A DNA stretch of 64,000 bases. It comes from Kitasatospora albolonga. Lineage in GTDB: Bacteria > Actinomycetota > Actinomycetes > Streptomycetales > Streptomycetaceae. The notes below the pieces were generated by a model that was not told the origin of the DNA, did no database searches, and saw nothing but the letters and a program-made list of their open reading frames with translations. Of this stretch, positions 31,544 to 40,063 are shown one piece after another; position 1 is the first letter of the stretch; each line of letters starts with the position of its first letter. The stretch covers positions 3,094,001 through 3,158,000 of the forward strand of contig CP020563.1 of NCBI GenBank assembly GCA_002082585.1, in the 5' to 3' direction. A program made the position numbers and the translations under genes.

Positions 31544-34129
31544 TCAGCCGATCCGCTTCAGCTTGTCGCCGATCGCCGGCTCGGTCAGGTCGTCCTGGAG
31601 CACCACCGGTGCCGTGACCTTCCCGGTGCCCGTTCCCACGGTCACCATGCCGACCTCGCTGCCTGCCTTCGCACCGTGCGCGATGCCCTTGCCGCTGTCG
31701 GTGACCTCGAGCTCGACCTCCAGGCCGGGCCAGCCGACCGCCTTGAGGTTCTTCGTCGCGACCACCGGGGTCCGGGCGCCGAACCCGTTGTCCACGTACC
31801 CGACCACGTCGCCCTTCTTCACCACCGTGGCGGAGGTGGGCGCCGCCTGCGCGTCCTTGATCACCTTCAGGCTGTTGGTCAGGGAGAGCGTCAGGCTGTC
31901 GTAGAGGCGGCCGGTCCCGGCCTGCTGGCCCATGACCGCTCCGTAGATCCACAGCTTCTTGCCGTCGACGACGGTGTTGGCGGACCAGAGCAGATTGCCG
32001 CCCGCCGGAGTGGAGGAGCCCGTCTTGATGCCGCTCACACCGGGCTCCAGCAGGAGGGTGTTGTTGTTGTAGATCTTGCCGTCTATGCCCTTGATCTCGA
32101 CCTCGGGCATGTCCACGATCTCGCGGAACACGTCGTTGCGCATGACCGCCTGGGCCAGCTTCAGCTGGTCGGTGGCGGTGGAGACGGTGGTCTCCTCCAG
32201 GCCGCTCGGGTCCGTGTACGTCGAGTTGGTCATCCCGAGGTCCTTGGCCGCGTCGTTCATCTTGTCGACGAACGCGTCCACGTTGCCCGCGTCCCAGCGG
32301 GCGAGCAGCCGCGCCGCGTTGTTGCCCGACGGGATCATCAGCAGCTTGAGCATCTCCCGCTGGCTGAGCTGCTGGCCCTTGGTCAGCGGGGCCGTCGACT
32401 CGTCGGGGCGCTTGGACTCGTCCTCCGCCTGCTGGTCGACGGTGATCGTCTCGCCCTCCTCGTTCCCCTTGAGGGGGTGCTCCTTGAGGAGGACGTAGGC
32501 GGTCATGACCTTCGCGACACTGGCGATGGGCGCCGACTTCTGCGCCCCCTCGGAACCGAGCGACCCGACGCCGTCCACCATCACGGCGGACTGTCCCTGA
32601 CCCGGCCAGGAGAGCTTGGTCTCGCCGCCCTCGAAGGTGTACGTCGGCTTCGCCGTGAGCTCCAGGGACGGTTCCGGCAGCGGGCGCATCACCTGCACGA
32701 TCGCAAAGACGATCAGCAGGAGGAGGACCAGCGGGGTCCAGATCTTGACCCGCCGGACCGCCGTACGGACCGGGGTCTCCGGCGGCGGCGGGGTGTTCGT
32801 CAGCTCGGCGAGCAGGTCGAGCGGCGGCTTGGGCGGCAGCGGCTGCTGCCGGGTCCGCTCCGCCGCCGCCCACGAGGGGGTGGCGGGGGCCGGTGCGCCT
32901 GCGGGGGTTCCGGTCTCCGACTCCGACTCCGGCTTCGCTTCCGGCTTGCGGGGGGCGGGGGTGGTGGGGGCGGAGGCAGGACGTTCCCGTACGTCGTCGG
33001 AGCGCAGGGGTACGAAGGTGCTCGTGCGCTCGACGGGGCTCTCGGGCTTGTCCTGGGCCTTGTCGCCGGAGTCGGCCTTGCCGTCGGAGTCGGCCTTGTC
33101 GTCGGAGTCGTCGGCTGCGGCCTTGTCGCCGGCCTTCTTGAGTGCCTGGAGCTCCTGCGGCGAAAGCTTCAGCGCGGTCGTCGGCTGATCGACCTTCTTG
33201 GGGGGCGCGACCGCCTTGAAGACGGCCGTGGGCTGATCGATTCCTCGCAGGTCGGAGCCGGTGTCCGTGCCGGTTCCGGTGTCGGCGTCCGTGCCCGTGT
33301 CGGCATCAGCGTCAGCGTCGGAGCCGGTGTCGGCGGTGTCGGCGCCCGCTTCGGTCTTGTCGGTGTCCGGTTCGGTCTTGTCGGTGTCCGGCTCATCGGC
33401 GTCCGGCTTGTCGACCTCGGTCTTCTGGACCTCGGCCTTGTCGCTCTCGGCCTTCTCTTCCTCGGCCTCGGCTCCCGCCTCGGTCGCGGACTCCGTCTTC
33501 GTATCCGTCTCAGCGTCGGTCTCGGCCTCGGGCTCCCCGGCAGCCGCCTCGGCGCGCTTGGGCTCAGTTTCGGCCTTTTCGGCCTCAGCCTCGGCCTCCG
33601 CCTCCGTCTCGCCCTTCGCCGTGTCCTCGGCCGCGGCATCGACCCACGCGGCGACGGCGGCACGCAGCCGGACATCGCCGGGCTCCGACTCGGTCCCGGC
33701 CTCCGCCCGGTCACCGCCCCGGCCCTCGGCCTCGTCCTCGCCCCTCGCAGCCGCCGCCTCAGGACCGGCTGCGAGCTCCGCCGCGCCCTCAGGGGCCTCT
33801 GCGGGCGCGTCAAGAGCCTCGGGGTCCTCGGAGTTCTCCGCGGGCTTCTGAGGCGTTACAGCGCCCTCAGGAGACTTCGCGGGCTCCTCCTTGCCGGAAG
33901 CGCCGGAGGAAGCGGAGGAACCGGAAGAACCGGAAGAAGGAGACTCGTCCTCGGGAAGCCGTGGCCGGAAAACAGCCGTAGCCGTGTCCGACGCCGCCCC
34001 GTCCACGGCCGCACCCGTACCCGCACCGCCCCCGGGTTCGCGGAACACCGCGAAGCGCGGGTCATGTTCCTCCGCAGCCGTCCCCGACGACTTCCGCTGC
34101 TCCGTTTTGTCGGGGGACTCGCCCGCCAC
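31544..34129 (-). CDS. D-alanyl-D-alanine carboxypeptidase with long acidic N-terminal region
   Basis: An 861-residue protein. Only about the last 375 residues are the peptidase: a TM helix near 458-478 (WTPLVLLLLIVFAIVQVM), then the S-x-x-K nucleophile in IASVAKVMTAYVLL, the S-x-N motif in IPSGNNAARLLARWD and the KTG motif in SGIKTGSSTPAGGN. These place it in the S11/low-molecular-mass PBP (DacA) family that trims peptidoglycan stem peptides outside the membrane. The first 455 residues, predicted cytoplasmic, are low complexity with many Glu, Asp, Lys, Ala and Thr in short DTDKTE-like repeats, far longer than in usual members. Start ATG 34129. The gene is flanked by a strong terminator. Confidence 0.88.
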   Translation of the reverse strand: MAGESPDKTEQRKSSGTAAEEHDPRFAVFREPGGGAGTGAAVDGAASDTATAVFRPRLPEDESPSSGSSGSSASSGASGKEEPAKSPEGAVTPQKPAENSEDPEALDAPAEAPEGAAELAAGPEAAAARGEDEAEGRGGDRAEAGTESEPGDVRLRAAVAAWVDAAAEDTAKGETEAEAEAEAEKAETEPKRAEAAAGEPEAETDAETDTKTESATEAGAEAEEEKAESDKAEVQKTEVDKPDADEPDTDKTEPDTDKTEAGADTADTGSDADADADTGTDADTGTGTDTGSDLRGIDQPTAVFKAVAPPKKVDQPTTALKLSPQELQALKKAGDKAAADDSDDKADSDGKADSGDKAQDKPESPVERTSTFVPLRSDDVRERPASAPTTPAPRKPEAKPESESETGTPAGAPAPATPSWAAAERTRQQPLPPKPPLDLLAELTNTPPPPETPVRTAVRRVKIWTPLVLLLLIVFAIVQVMRPLPEPSLELTAKPTYTFEGGETKLSWPGQGQSAVMVDGVGSLGSEGAQKSAPIASVAKVMTAYVLLKEHPLKGNEEGETITVDQQAEDESKRPDESTAPLTKGQQLSQREMLKLLMIPSGNNAARLLARWDAGNVDAFVDKMNDAAKDLGMTNSTYTDPSGLEETTVSTATDQLKLAQAVMRNDVFREIVDMPEVEIKGIDGKIYNNNTLLLEPGVSGIKTGSSTPAGGNLLWSANTVVDGKKLWIYGAVMGQQAGTGRLYDSLTLSLTNSLKVIKDAQAAPTSATVVKKGDVVGYVDNGFGARTPVVATKNLKAVGWPGLEVELEVTDSGKGIAHGAKAGSEVGMVTVGTGTGKVTAPVVLQDDLTEPAIGDKLKRIG

Positions 34130-34322
34130 CGATGCCTCCTCATGCGCCGCGGGGCAACCCCCGCGCTGTCCGAACCATCTACCAGTGTCCTGTGTGAACC
34201 CCTGGCCGAGCTGCTAGACGAGAACGACATACCTACTGGTTCCCGTACAAAGCAGTCAGGCGCTCTCGACAGATGAATGTGAGAGGGGTCACCCTGTCAG
34301 ACATCCACGCGGGGAGGCATGG

Positions 34323-35042
34323 ATGGGCAGGAGCCGCAGAACAATCCCGGAGGAGCTTCTGTTGCTCGCTCTGGACCCGACCACGGGTACCACAGCGCAG
34401 CCGCAGTCGCTCGACCTCGGCCTGGCCGGGGCACAGCTAGTGGAGCTGGCTCTGGCAGGACGGATAGCCCCTGACGGGGATCGTATCGCCGTGGTGATGC
34501 CACGGCCGACAGGAGATCCGACACTGGACTCCGCACTGGAGCTGCTGCGCCGTCGTGGCAGCCCGGTCCGGGCGGTCCACTGGATCGGCGGACCCCGGCT
34601 GGGGCTCCGCCAGATCTATCTCGCTCATCTGGAGCGGTGCGGCATGGTTCATGCCGTGGCGGGCCAGATGTGCGGGGTGCTGCCGACGACTCGCTACCAG
34701 GCGACGGACACGGCGATCAGCCGGGACATCAGGGCCCGGCTGGACAGCGCGATCCGTACCGGCGTACCGCCGGACCCGCGGACCGCGGCGCTCGCCGCAC
34801 TGGCCCACGCGGTCGGACTCGGCAAGCATCTGTACCCCGGGAACGAGGGGCGTTCATCGCGCTCCCGGCTCCGGGACCTGATCAGGCACGACCCCATGGG
34901 CGGCCTCGTGGCGCACGCCGTGATGGACGTCCAGAACGGTGTGGCGGTCCAGCCGCGCCGTACGCAGCAGGCAGCGGGCGTTCCGTTGCAGCCGCAAGCA
35001 CAGGCACGCCGGGGCAGCATGGCGCACACCGCCGCGAGCTGA
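34323..35042 (+). CDS. GPP34 (GOLPH3-like) family phosphoprotein
   Basis: A 239-residue mostly helical protein of the GOLPH3/GPP34 family: IPEELLLLALDPTTG at the N-terminus, LGLAGAQLVELALAGRIA, and LPTTRYQATD in the middle fit this fold. In actinobacteria such proteins are numerous and of unknown role; eukaryotic GOLPH3 binds phosphoinositides. Start ATG 34323 is preceded by GGGGAGG. The C-terminal 35 residues are Gln/Ala-rich. It is divergent from the carboxypeptidase gene, with 193 bases between them, and ends before a strong hairpin. Confidence 0.8.
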   Translation: MGRSRRTIPEELLLLALDPTTGTTAQPQSLDLGLAGAQLVELALAGRIAPDGDRIAVVMPRPTGDPTLDSALELLRRRGSPVRAVHWIGGPRLGLRQIYLAHLERCGMVHAVAGQMCGVLPTTRYQATDTAISRDIRARLDSAIRTGVPPDPRTAALAALAHAVGLGKHLYPGNEGRSSRSRLRDLIRHDPMGGLVAHAVMDVQNGVAVQPRRTQQAAGVPLQPQAQARRGSMAHTAAS

Positions 35043-35162
35043 CCCGGGGCGCCCGAGCGCCTGACCGGAACAGCAGGACCGCAGGGCCCGCGCAGAGGAC
35101 CGCGCGGACAATCGCACACCGCCGTACCGTCGTCATCGGACCCGGTTCGGGAGCCGCACCAC

Positions 35163-35198
35163 GCGCGGGGCAGCCGGTTTCGACCGGCTGCCCCGCGC
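35163..35198. terminator. 16-bp perfect hairpin with TTCG loop after the GPP34 gene
   Basis: Bases 35163-35178 pair exactly with 35183-35198 around a stable TTCG tetraloop, 120 bases past the GPP34 stop codon. A T-poor, GC-rich stem of this type is a typical Streptomyces terminator. Confidence 0.8.
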
Positions 35199-35372
35199 GC
35201 TTGCACGCCGTAGCGCGCACCGGACCGCGCGCCGGTGCGTGCTCCGGTGCGCGGCCGGGGGCTTATACCGCACGCACCTGCTTGTGGCCGTTTCCCAGCG
35301 CGGCCGGGGCAAGGGGTGGCAATCTGCTGAGCAGTAGATACGCACAGCTACATAGCCGGAGGTGCACTTTCC

Positions 35373-36230
35373 GTGCCGTCCAACGTCAATCCCACAGTCA
35401 GGCGACGCAGGTTGGGCCAGGAACTGCGCCGCCTGCGCGAACTCAAAGGCATGACGGCCGAGGAGGTGGCGGAGCGTCTGCTGGTCTCGCAGTCGAAGAT
35501 CAGCCGCCTGGAGAACGGCCGCCGTTCCATCAGCCAGCGCGATGTGCGTGACCTCTGCGGGGTGTACGAGGTCGAGGACGTCCGCATCGTCGACTCGCTG
35601 ATGCAGATGGCCAAGGACTCGCGCCAGCAGGGCTGGTGGCACGCCTTCGGTGACATCCCGTACAGCGTCTACATCGGGCTGGAGACGGACGCGGAGTCCC
35701 TGCGGGTGTACGAGCCCCAGATGATCCCGGGCCTGCTCCAGACCCGGGCGTACGCCGAGGCGCTGATCAGCGGCGCGCTCCCCGAGGCCCCGCCCGCGGA
35801 CATCGAGAAGCGCGTCAACGTACGGTCCCGGCGCCAGGACCGGGTCAACGCGCCGGAGAACCCGCTGCGGCTGTGGGCCGTGATCGACGAGTCGGCGCTG
35901 CGCCGGCGGGTCGGTGACAACCAGGTGATGATCGACCAGTTGGAACACCTCGTCGAGCAGTCGCACCTGCCGCATGTGACCGTCCAGGTGCTGCCGTTCG
36001 ACATGGGGGCGCACCCCGGGATCAACGGGCAGTACGCGATCCTGGAGTTCCCGGACGCCGCGGACTCCAGCGTCGTCTACATCGAGGGCGTCACGAGCGA
36101 TCTCTATCTGGAGAAGGCGAACGACGTACAGCGCTACAGCGTGATGTACGAGCACCTGCGGGCGCAGGCTCTGAACGTGGAGCAGACGCGGGAGTTCATC
36201 AGCAAGATCGCCAAGTCGTACACCAGCTGA
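35373..36230 (+). CDS. XRE-family regulator with DUF5753 domain
   Basis: A 285-residue DNA-binding protein. Residues about 12-65 are an XRE helix-turn-helix (RLGQELRRLRELKGMTAEEVAERLLVSQSKISRLENGRRS). The rest matches the DUF5753 ligand-type domain: YEPQMIPGLLQTRAYAEAL, a helical middle, LPHVTVQVLPFDMGAHPG and IEGVTSDLYLEK. Such proteins are encoded beside DUF397 genes throughout Streptomyces, as here (36573), and several control development or antibiotic production. Start GTG 35373 follows GCCGGAGGTG. The region 35270-35370 upstream, with lower GC, should hold its promoter. Confidence 0.9.
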   Translation: MPSNVNPTVRRRRLGQELRRLRELKGMTAEEVAERLLVSQSKISRLENGRRSISQRDVRDLCGVYEVEDVRIVDSLMQMAKDSRQQGWWHAFGDIPYSVYIGLETDAESLRVYEPQMIPGLLQTRAYAEALISGALPEAPPADIEKRVNVRSRRQDRVNAPENPLRLWAVIDESALRRRVGDNQVMIDQLEHLVEQSHLPHVTVQVLPFDMGAHPGINGQYAILEFPDAADSSVVYIEGVTSDLYLEKANDVQRYSVMYEHLRAQALNVEQTREFISKIAKSYTS

Positions 36231-36382
36231 TCCGGTCGAGCAGGTCGATCCGGTCCAACAGGTCCAGCAGATCGGGCTGATCCACATCGGCCACCGATCG
36301 GTCACGACCGACCACCGGCTGAATCAGGTCACCTCGGCACCCCTTCCCTCGGGCGCCAAGAGGCACCGAACGAGCCCCCGAG

Positions 36383-36420
36383 CGTGCGGCGGCGGCACGA
36401 TACACCGCTGCCGCCGCACG
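36383..36420 (+). terminator. hairpin downstream of the XRE gene
   Basis: Bases 36383-36393 are complementary to 36410-36420 (11 bp) around a 16-base loop; alternative pairings within the GGC repeats exist. It lies 150 bases beyond the stop at 36230. The 336-base gap 36231-36566 otherwise holds degenerate direct repeats of GGTC-GATCCGGTCC type (36230-36290) and the promoter region of the DUF397 gene; no gene seen. Confidence 0.6.
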
Positions 36421-36572
36421 GCATAAGGGTTCCACGCAGAAAGTCACCCGGTCGAGTGAACGGCCATCTCATGGACGGAGCTTGGCGAGTAGCGTCGATC
36501 ACGCCAATCGGAATTCGGAATCCGGTTGGCGCGACTCACCCGACTCGCTCGACTCTCTGAACCGGAGTGAAC

Positions 36573-36779
36573 ATGGCAATTCTTCAGGGTGCTACGGAAA
36601 TGTGGACGAAGTCGTCGTACTCCGGGGGCAACGGCGCGTGCGTCGAGGTCAAGTCCCCGGTTGCCCTGTCCATCGCCGTGCGCGACTCGAAGGCCCCCGA
36701 GGGCCCCTCGCTCACCTTCGTCCCCGGTGCGTGGAACGCGTTCGTGCGCGATGTCGCCACCGGCTCGATCAACGCCTGA
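36573..36779 (+). CDS. DUF397 domain protein
   Basis: A 68-residue small acidic protein with the DUF397 signature: MWTKSSYSGGNGACVEV, then IAVRDSKAPEGPSLTFVPGAWNAFV. It is partnered with the XRE-DUF5753 gene 340 bases upstream. In such pairs the DUF397 protein is thought to modulate the XRE regulator (family knowledge), probably by direct contact. Start ATG 36573 follows CCGGAG at the right distance; a GTG at 36567 is possible. Its last codons and stop overlap the first copy of a 25-base tandem repeat. Confidence 0.88.
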   Translation: MAILQGATEMWTKSSYSGGNGACVEVKSPVALSIAVRDSKAPEGPSLTFVPGAWNAFVRDVATGSINA

Positions 36780-36845
36780 CCGGACACCCGACGTCAACGC
36801 CTGACCGAACACCCGACGTCAACATCTGACCGGACGCCCGACGTC
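36771..36845. repeat. three tandem copies of a 25-bp unit
   Basis: Copies at 36771-36795, 36796-36820 and 36821-36845 start AACGCCTGACC (third: AACATCTGACC) and end CCCGACGTC, differing at only a few positions. The first copy includes the last two codons and TGA of the DUF397 gene, so the repeat arose by duplication of the gene end. Confidence 0.85.
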
Positions 36846-36973
36846 CGGGAATCGCCTGCCCGCAACGCAGGCCGCACCACCTGATGGAGCCCTCTCGACC
36901 GGTTCGCCGTCCTGGCCGAGGGGGCTCGGCACGCCACCCCCGCCCCCTCACCCTCCACCCCGCCCGGCGGCGC

Positions 36974-37822
36974 TCACCTCAACCGGTCGACGTACCGATC
37001 GGTCCCCGGCACGGTCGGGATGAACGGCGCGACCAGCTCCACCCGCCCCAGCCCCGTCTCCGCGACCGCCGCGTCGAGCCCCGTGAAGTGCCCTTCCCAG
37101 CAGGCGCGCGGGTCCTCCTGGAGGAACCACAGCAGCGTCAGCCGGGTCCCGACCCCCTCGACCTGCTTCACGTACGTCATCCGGTCACCGGGCAGGGGCG
37201 TCGGCCGGAAGACGGTCACCATCGCCGCCGGTGACCCCTTCAGCCGCTTCGGCAGATGCCGGGCGCGCAGCCACTCCAGCAGCTCCCCCCGCCGCTCGGG
37301 CCCCTCCGCGTCGACGACCTGGAGGACGAGGCCCGCGTACGGGTGGTCGAGCGCGTGGATGTCCCGGGGTCCGGCGGCCCCGTCGCGGTAGACGGTGGCC
37401 TCGTGGTCCTGGAACGCCGTGAAGACATGGGTCCGGTCCTGATAGACCCGGCCGTCCCGGTTGAGCCGCTTGTTGATGGCGACGGTCCACTTCATGTGGT
37501 CGTCGTAGCGCCCCTCGGTCACCCAGTACGTCGACAGGTAGCACCCCGTCCCCACCGGCCGGGCGACCGCCGACTCCTTCGGGTAGCGCAGCTCCTGGAG
37601 GTCCTTGGTGGCCACCCAGCGCCGCCCGGCGGACATCCACGGCATGGCCATGGCGCCCGCGTAGTAGTGGTCGTCCTCGTACCAGCGGTTGTACGCGTAC
37701 TCGTGGCCCGGATGCGGTTCGACCATGGTGATCAGGGCGTGCCCGGGCCGCACTCCGTACGGCCCCACCGCCGCCAGCTCGGCATAACCGGCACTCCACG
37801 TTTCCTCGCGTTCGTCCGCCAT
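36974..37822 (-). CDS. uncharacterised protein, possible dimeric alpha/beta-barrel (EthD-like) fold
   Basis: A 282-residue soluble protein of no clearly recognised family. EYAYNRWYEDDHYYAGAMAMPWMSAGRRWV and, in the second half, VLQVVDAEGPERRGELLEWLRARHLPKRL have the look of two ferredoxin-like alpha/beta repeats, as in EthD/dimeric-barrel proteins with a conserved WYxxHY-like stretch. It is divergent from an SDR gene across a 90-base gap containing a perfect inverted repeat (37868-37884), so the two genes probably work together in a catabolic or biosynthetic step under one repressor (inference). Start ATG 37822. Confidence 0.6.
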   Translation of the reverse strand: MADEREETWSAGYAELAAVGPYGVRPGHALITMVEPHPGHEYAYNRWYEDDHYYAGAMAMPWMSAGRRWVATKDLQELRYPKESAVARPVGTGCYLSTYWVTEGRYDDHMKWTVAINKRLNRDGRVYQDRTHVFTAFQDHEATVYRDGAAGPRDIHALDHPYAGLVLQVVDAEGPERRGELLEWLRARHLPKRLKGSPAAMVTVFRPTPLPGDRMTYVKQVEGVGTRLTLLWFLQEDPRACWEGHFTGLDAAVAETGLGRVELVAPFIPTVPGTDRYVDRLR

Positions 37823-37867
37823 CTCCCGTACCTCCTCGCCCTTCCATCGGCCCCTGCGGGCACCTAC

Positions 37868-37884
37868 TCTGACGATCCGTCAGA
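37868..37884. promoter_or_regulatory. inverted repeat, candidate TetR-type operator between divergent genes
   Basis: TCTGACGATCCGTCAGA has two 7-base arms and a 3-base spacer, midway between the divergent starts at 37822 and 37913. Sites of the TGACG-n3-CGTCA type are often bound by TetR-family repressors in actinobacteria. No such repressor gene is adjacent, so the regulator must be elsewhere. Confidence 0.6.
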
Positions 37885-37912
37885 AAAACGTCCAGGGCCG
37901 GGAGGCGCCGAG

Positions 37913-38695
37913 ATGCTGCTAGCGGGGAAGACCGTCGTCGTGTCGGGCGTCGGAGCGGGGCTCGGCCACCGGGTCGCGGAGACCGTCGTACGGGACGGGG
38001 GCCGCGCGGTGCTCGGAGCCCGTACGGCGGCGAACCTCGCGAAGAGCGCGGCGGAGATCGACCCCGGCGGCCGGCACACCGCCCACCTCCCGACCGACAT
38101 CACCGACGAGAGCCAGTGCGAGGCGCTGGCGGCCCTGGCGGTCGAGCGGTTCGGCGGGATCGACGCGGTGGTCCATGTGGCCGCCTGGGACAGCTACTTC
38201 GGCGGAGTCGAGGACGCCGACTTCACCACCTGGCAGTCGGTCCTCGACGTGAACCTCCTGGGCACGCTCCGGATGACCCGGGCCTGCCTGCCCGCCCTCA
38301 AGGAGCGCGGCGGCTCGGTGGTGGTGATCGGCACGCAGTCGGCGGTGGCGGCGCCCTCCCAGGTGCGGCAGGCGGCGTACGCGGCGTCCAAGGGGGCGCT
38401 CACCTCCGCGATGTACTCCCTGGCAAGGGAGTTGGGCCCGCACCGCATCCGGGTCAACACGGTCCTGCCGGGCTGGATGTGGGGCCCGCCGGTCCAGGCG
38501 TACGTCCAGTTCACCGCGCACACCGAAGGCGTACCGGAGTCCGAGGTGCTGGCCCGGCTCACCGAGCGGATGGCCCTGCCGGAGCTGGCCACGGACGGGG
38601 ACGTGGCGGAGGCGGTCGCGTTCCTGGCCTCCGACCGGGCGCGGGCGATCACCGGCCAGTCGCTGCTGGTCAACGCGGGCGAGCTGATGCGGTGA
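37913..38695 (+). CDS. short-chain dehydrogenase/reductase
   Basis: A 260-residue classical SDR. The cofactor loop is VVSGVGAGLGHRV (G-x3-G-x-G, about residues 9-21), with Arg in VLGARTAANL favouring NADP or NAD. VHVAAWDSY replaces the usual NNAG. The catalytic Ser (in GTQSAVAAPS) and Y-x-x-x-K (YAASKG) are present, followed by IRVNTVLPGWMWGP. Substrate unknown. Start ATG 37913 follows GGGAGG; longer in-frame extensions upstream are antisense to the neighbouring gene and not used. Controlled together with the divergent gene through the inverted repeat at 37868 (inference). Confidence 0.88.
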   Translation: MLLAGKTVVVSGVGAGLGHRVAETVVRDGGRAVLGARTAANLAKSAAEIDPGGRHTAHLPTDITDESQCEALAALAVERFGGIDAVVHVAAWDSYFGGVEDADFTTWQSVLDVNLLGTLRMTRACLPALKERGGSVVVIGTQSAVAAPSQVRQAAYAASKGALTSAMYSLARELGPHRIRVNTVLPGWMWGPPVQAYVQFTAHTEGVPESEVLARLTERMALPELATDGDVAEAVAFLASDRARAITGQSLLVNAGELMR

Positions 38696-38720
38696 GGCAC
38701 TGACGCACTGACGGACCGCG

Positions 38721-38800
38721 TGTGAACATCCCTGCCACAGCCCCCGCTTCACACCCCGCGCGTGAACACCCCCACCACAGCCCCCGCTTCACGCCCCGCG
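38721..38800. repeat. two tandem copies of a 40-bp unit overlapping a gene end
   Basis: 38721-38760 and 38761-38800 are near-identical, both containing CCACAGCCCCCGCTTCAC. The second copy spans the last codons and stop of the gene ending at 38789, so the 3' end of that gene has been duplicated downstream. Confidence 0.8.
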
Positions 38801-39907
38801 CGGGTAGCGGGCGAGCCAGCCCGGGGCGGCGGCCGTGGGGCTGTGCAGGGCAGGCCCCTGGGTCATCTCCATGGCGAAGTCGTCGGCCAGTTCGAGGAGG
38901 GTGGGCCGCCCCTCCAGCTCCGCGAGCCAGGCGGGCGGCAGCGCGGTCTCCCCGTGCAGCGCGCCCAGCAGCGCCCCGCAGACGGACCCGGTGGCCCGGG
39001 ACGGCCCCCCGTGGTTCACGGCGAGCCGCAGCCCGTGCCGTACGTCCTCGCTGACCAGCGCGGCGTACACGGCACCGGCGAGCACCTCCTCGGCGGCGTC
39101 GCTCGCGCCCAGCGCCTCGATGAGGGCGGGGCCGGGGATGCCCTGCCGTACCGACCCGAGGGCCTGTTGCAGGGCCTCGGCCACCGGCTCGTGGCCGGGG
39201 CGCTCGGCGAGCAGGGCCAGGACGTGCTGGACGGAACCGTCCAGGGTCTCCCCGCGCGCCAGCCCGTGCACGAGTACGGCGAAGGCTCCGGCGGCCAGCT
39301 GGGCGACGGGGTGGCCGTGGGTCTGGGCCGCGCACTCGACGGCGAGCTGGAGCACGAGTTGCGGCTCCCACCCCACGAGCAGCCCGAACGGCGCGGACCG
39401 GGTCAGCGCGCCCGCGTCCCGGGCGGCGGGGTTCTTGGGCCGCTCCAGGGTCCCCATGACACTGTCGCCGAAGCCGCCCAGGCACTCCCGGGTGGGCTCG
39501 CGGCGGGCGTAGAGCCACTCCTCGGCGGCCAGCCACCCGTTGTCCTTGCGTCGCTCGTCGGGCCCCCAGTCGTGCTGGGTGGCGGCCCAGCGCAGATGGG
39601 CCCGGTGGACGTCGGTGGGCGGGTGCCAGGCGCCGGTGTCGCGGCGGACCTGGGCGCGGATCAGCCCGTCCACGGTGAACAGGGTGAGCTGGGTGAGCGC
39701 GGTGACGGCCCCGCGTCTGCCGTGCGCGGGAACGTAGTCGGTGACCCCTTCGGGCCCGTGCGCCGCCCGGATCTCCTCCAGCGCGAGCCCGCTGACCCCG
39801 GCCCCGAGCGCGTCCCCGATGGCCCCGCCGAGCAGGGCCCCGCGGACCCGGCTGCGGAAGTCCTGCTGCTCGGCCCGGCCCCAGACCGCCGTGGTCCCTG
39901 TACTCAC
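38789..39907 (-). CDS. ADP-ribosylglycohydrolase-fold protein with degenerate metal sites
   Basis: About 372 residues with the all-helical ADP-ribosylglycohydrolase (DraG/ARH) fold: RVRGALLGGAIGDALGAGVSG at the N-terminus and NHGGPSRATGSVCGALLGALHG at the C-terminus. In active family members the first metal motif reads TDDT-Q and the second G-D-S-D-T/S. Here the corresponding positions read VTALTQLTLF and GGPSRATG, so most metal-binding Asp residues are lost. It is probably an inactive binding protein (inference). GTG 39907 follows GGGGAGG; the frame extends to 39937. It ends within a 40-bp tandem repeat. Confidence 0.85.
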   Translation of the reverse strand: MSTGTTAVWGRAEQQDFRSRVRGALLGGAIGDALGAGVSGLALEEIRAAHGPEGVTDYVPAHGRRGAVTALTQLTLFTVDGLIRAQVRRDTGAWHPPTDVHRAHLRWAATQHDWGPDERRKDNGWLAAEEWLYARREPTRECLGGFGDSVMGTLERPKNPAARDAGALTRSAPFGLLVGWEPQLVLQLAVECAAQTHGHPVAQLAAGAFAVLVHGLARGETLDGSVQHVLALLAERPGHEPVAEALQQALGSVRQGIPGPALIEALGASDAAEEVLAGAVYAALVSEDVRHGLRLAVNHGGPSRATGSVCGALLGALHGETALPPAWLAELEGRPTLLELADDFAMEMTQGPALHSPTAAAPGWLARYPRGA

Positions 39908-40063
39908 CCCGCCCCCTCCCCGACACCGCGTACGCATGTGCGGGCCTCTGCGGGCGACCGCGCAAGCACTGTAATGGAACGGGAACGGGCGGCCGAGGGG
40001 GTGACCGGGGTACGTACGGGTATGTCGACGGACGTCCCGCAGGTCGTTTTTGACCGGGGAATG

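Noticed and set aside
28893..34276. Very long open frames on the + strand opposite the membrane protein and carboxypeptidase genes
   Set aside because: They are antisense shadows caused by extreme third-position GC. They have repetitive low-complexity translations and no ribosome-binding sites, whereas the - strand frames have clear domains.
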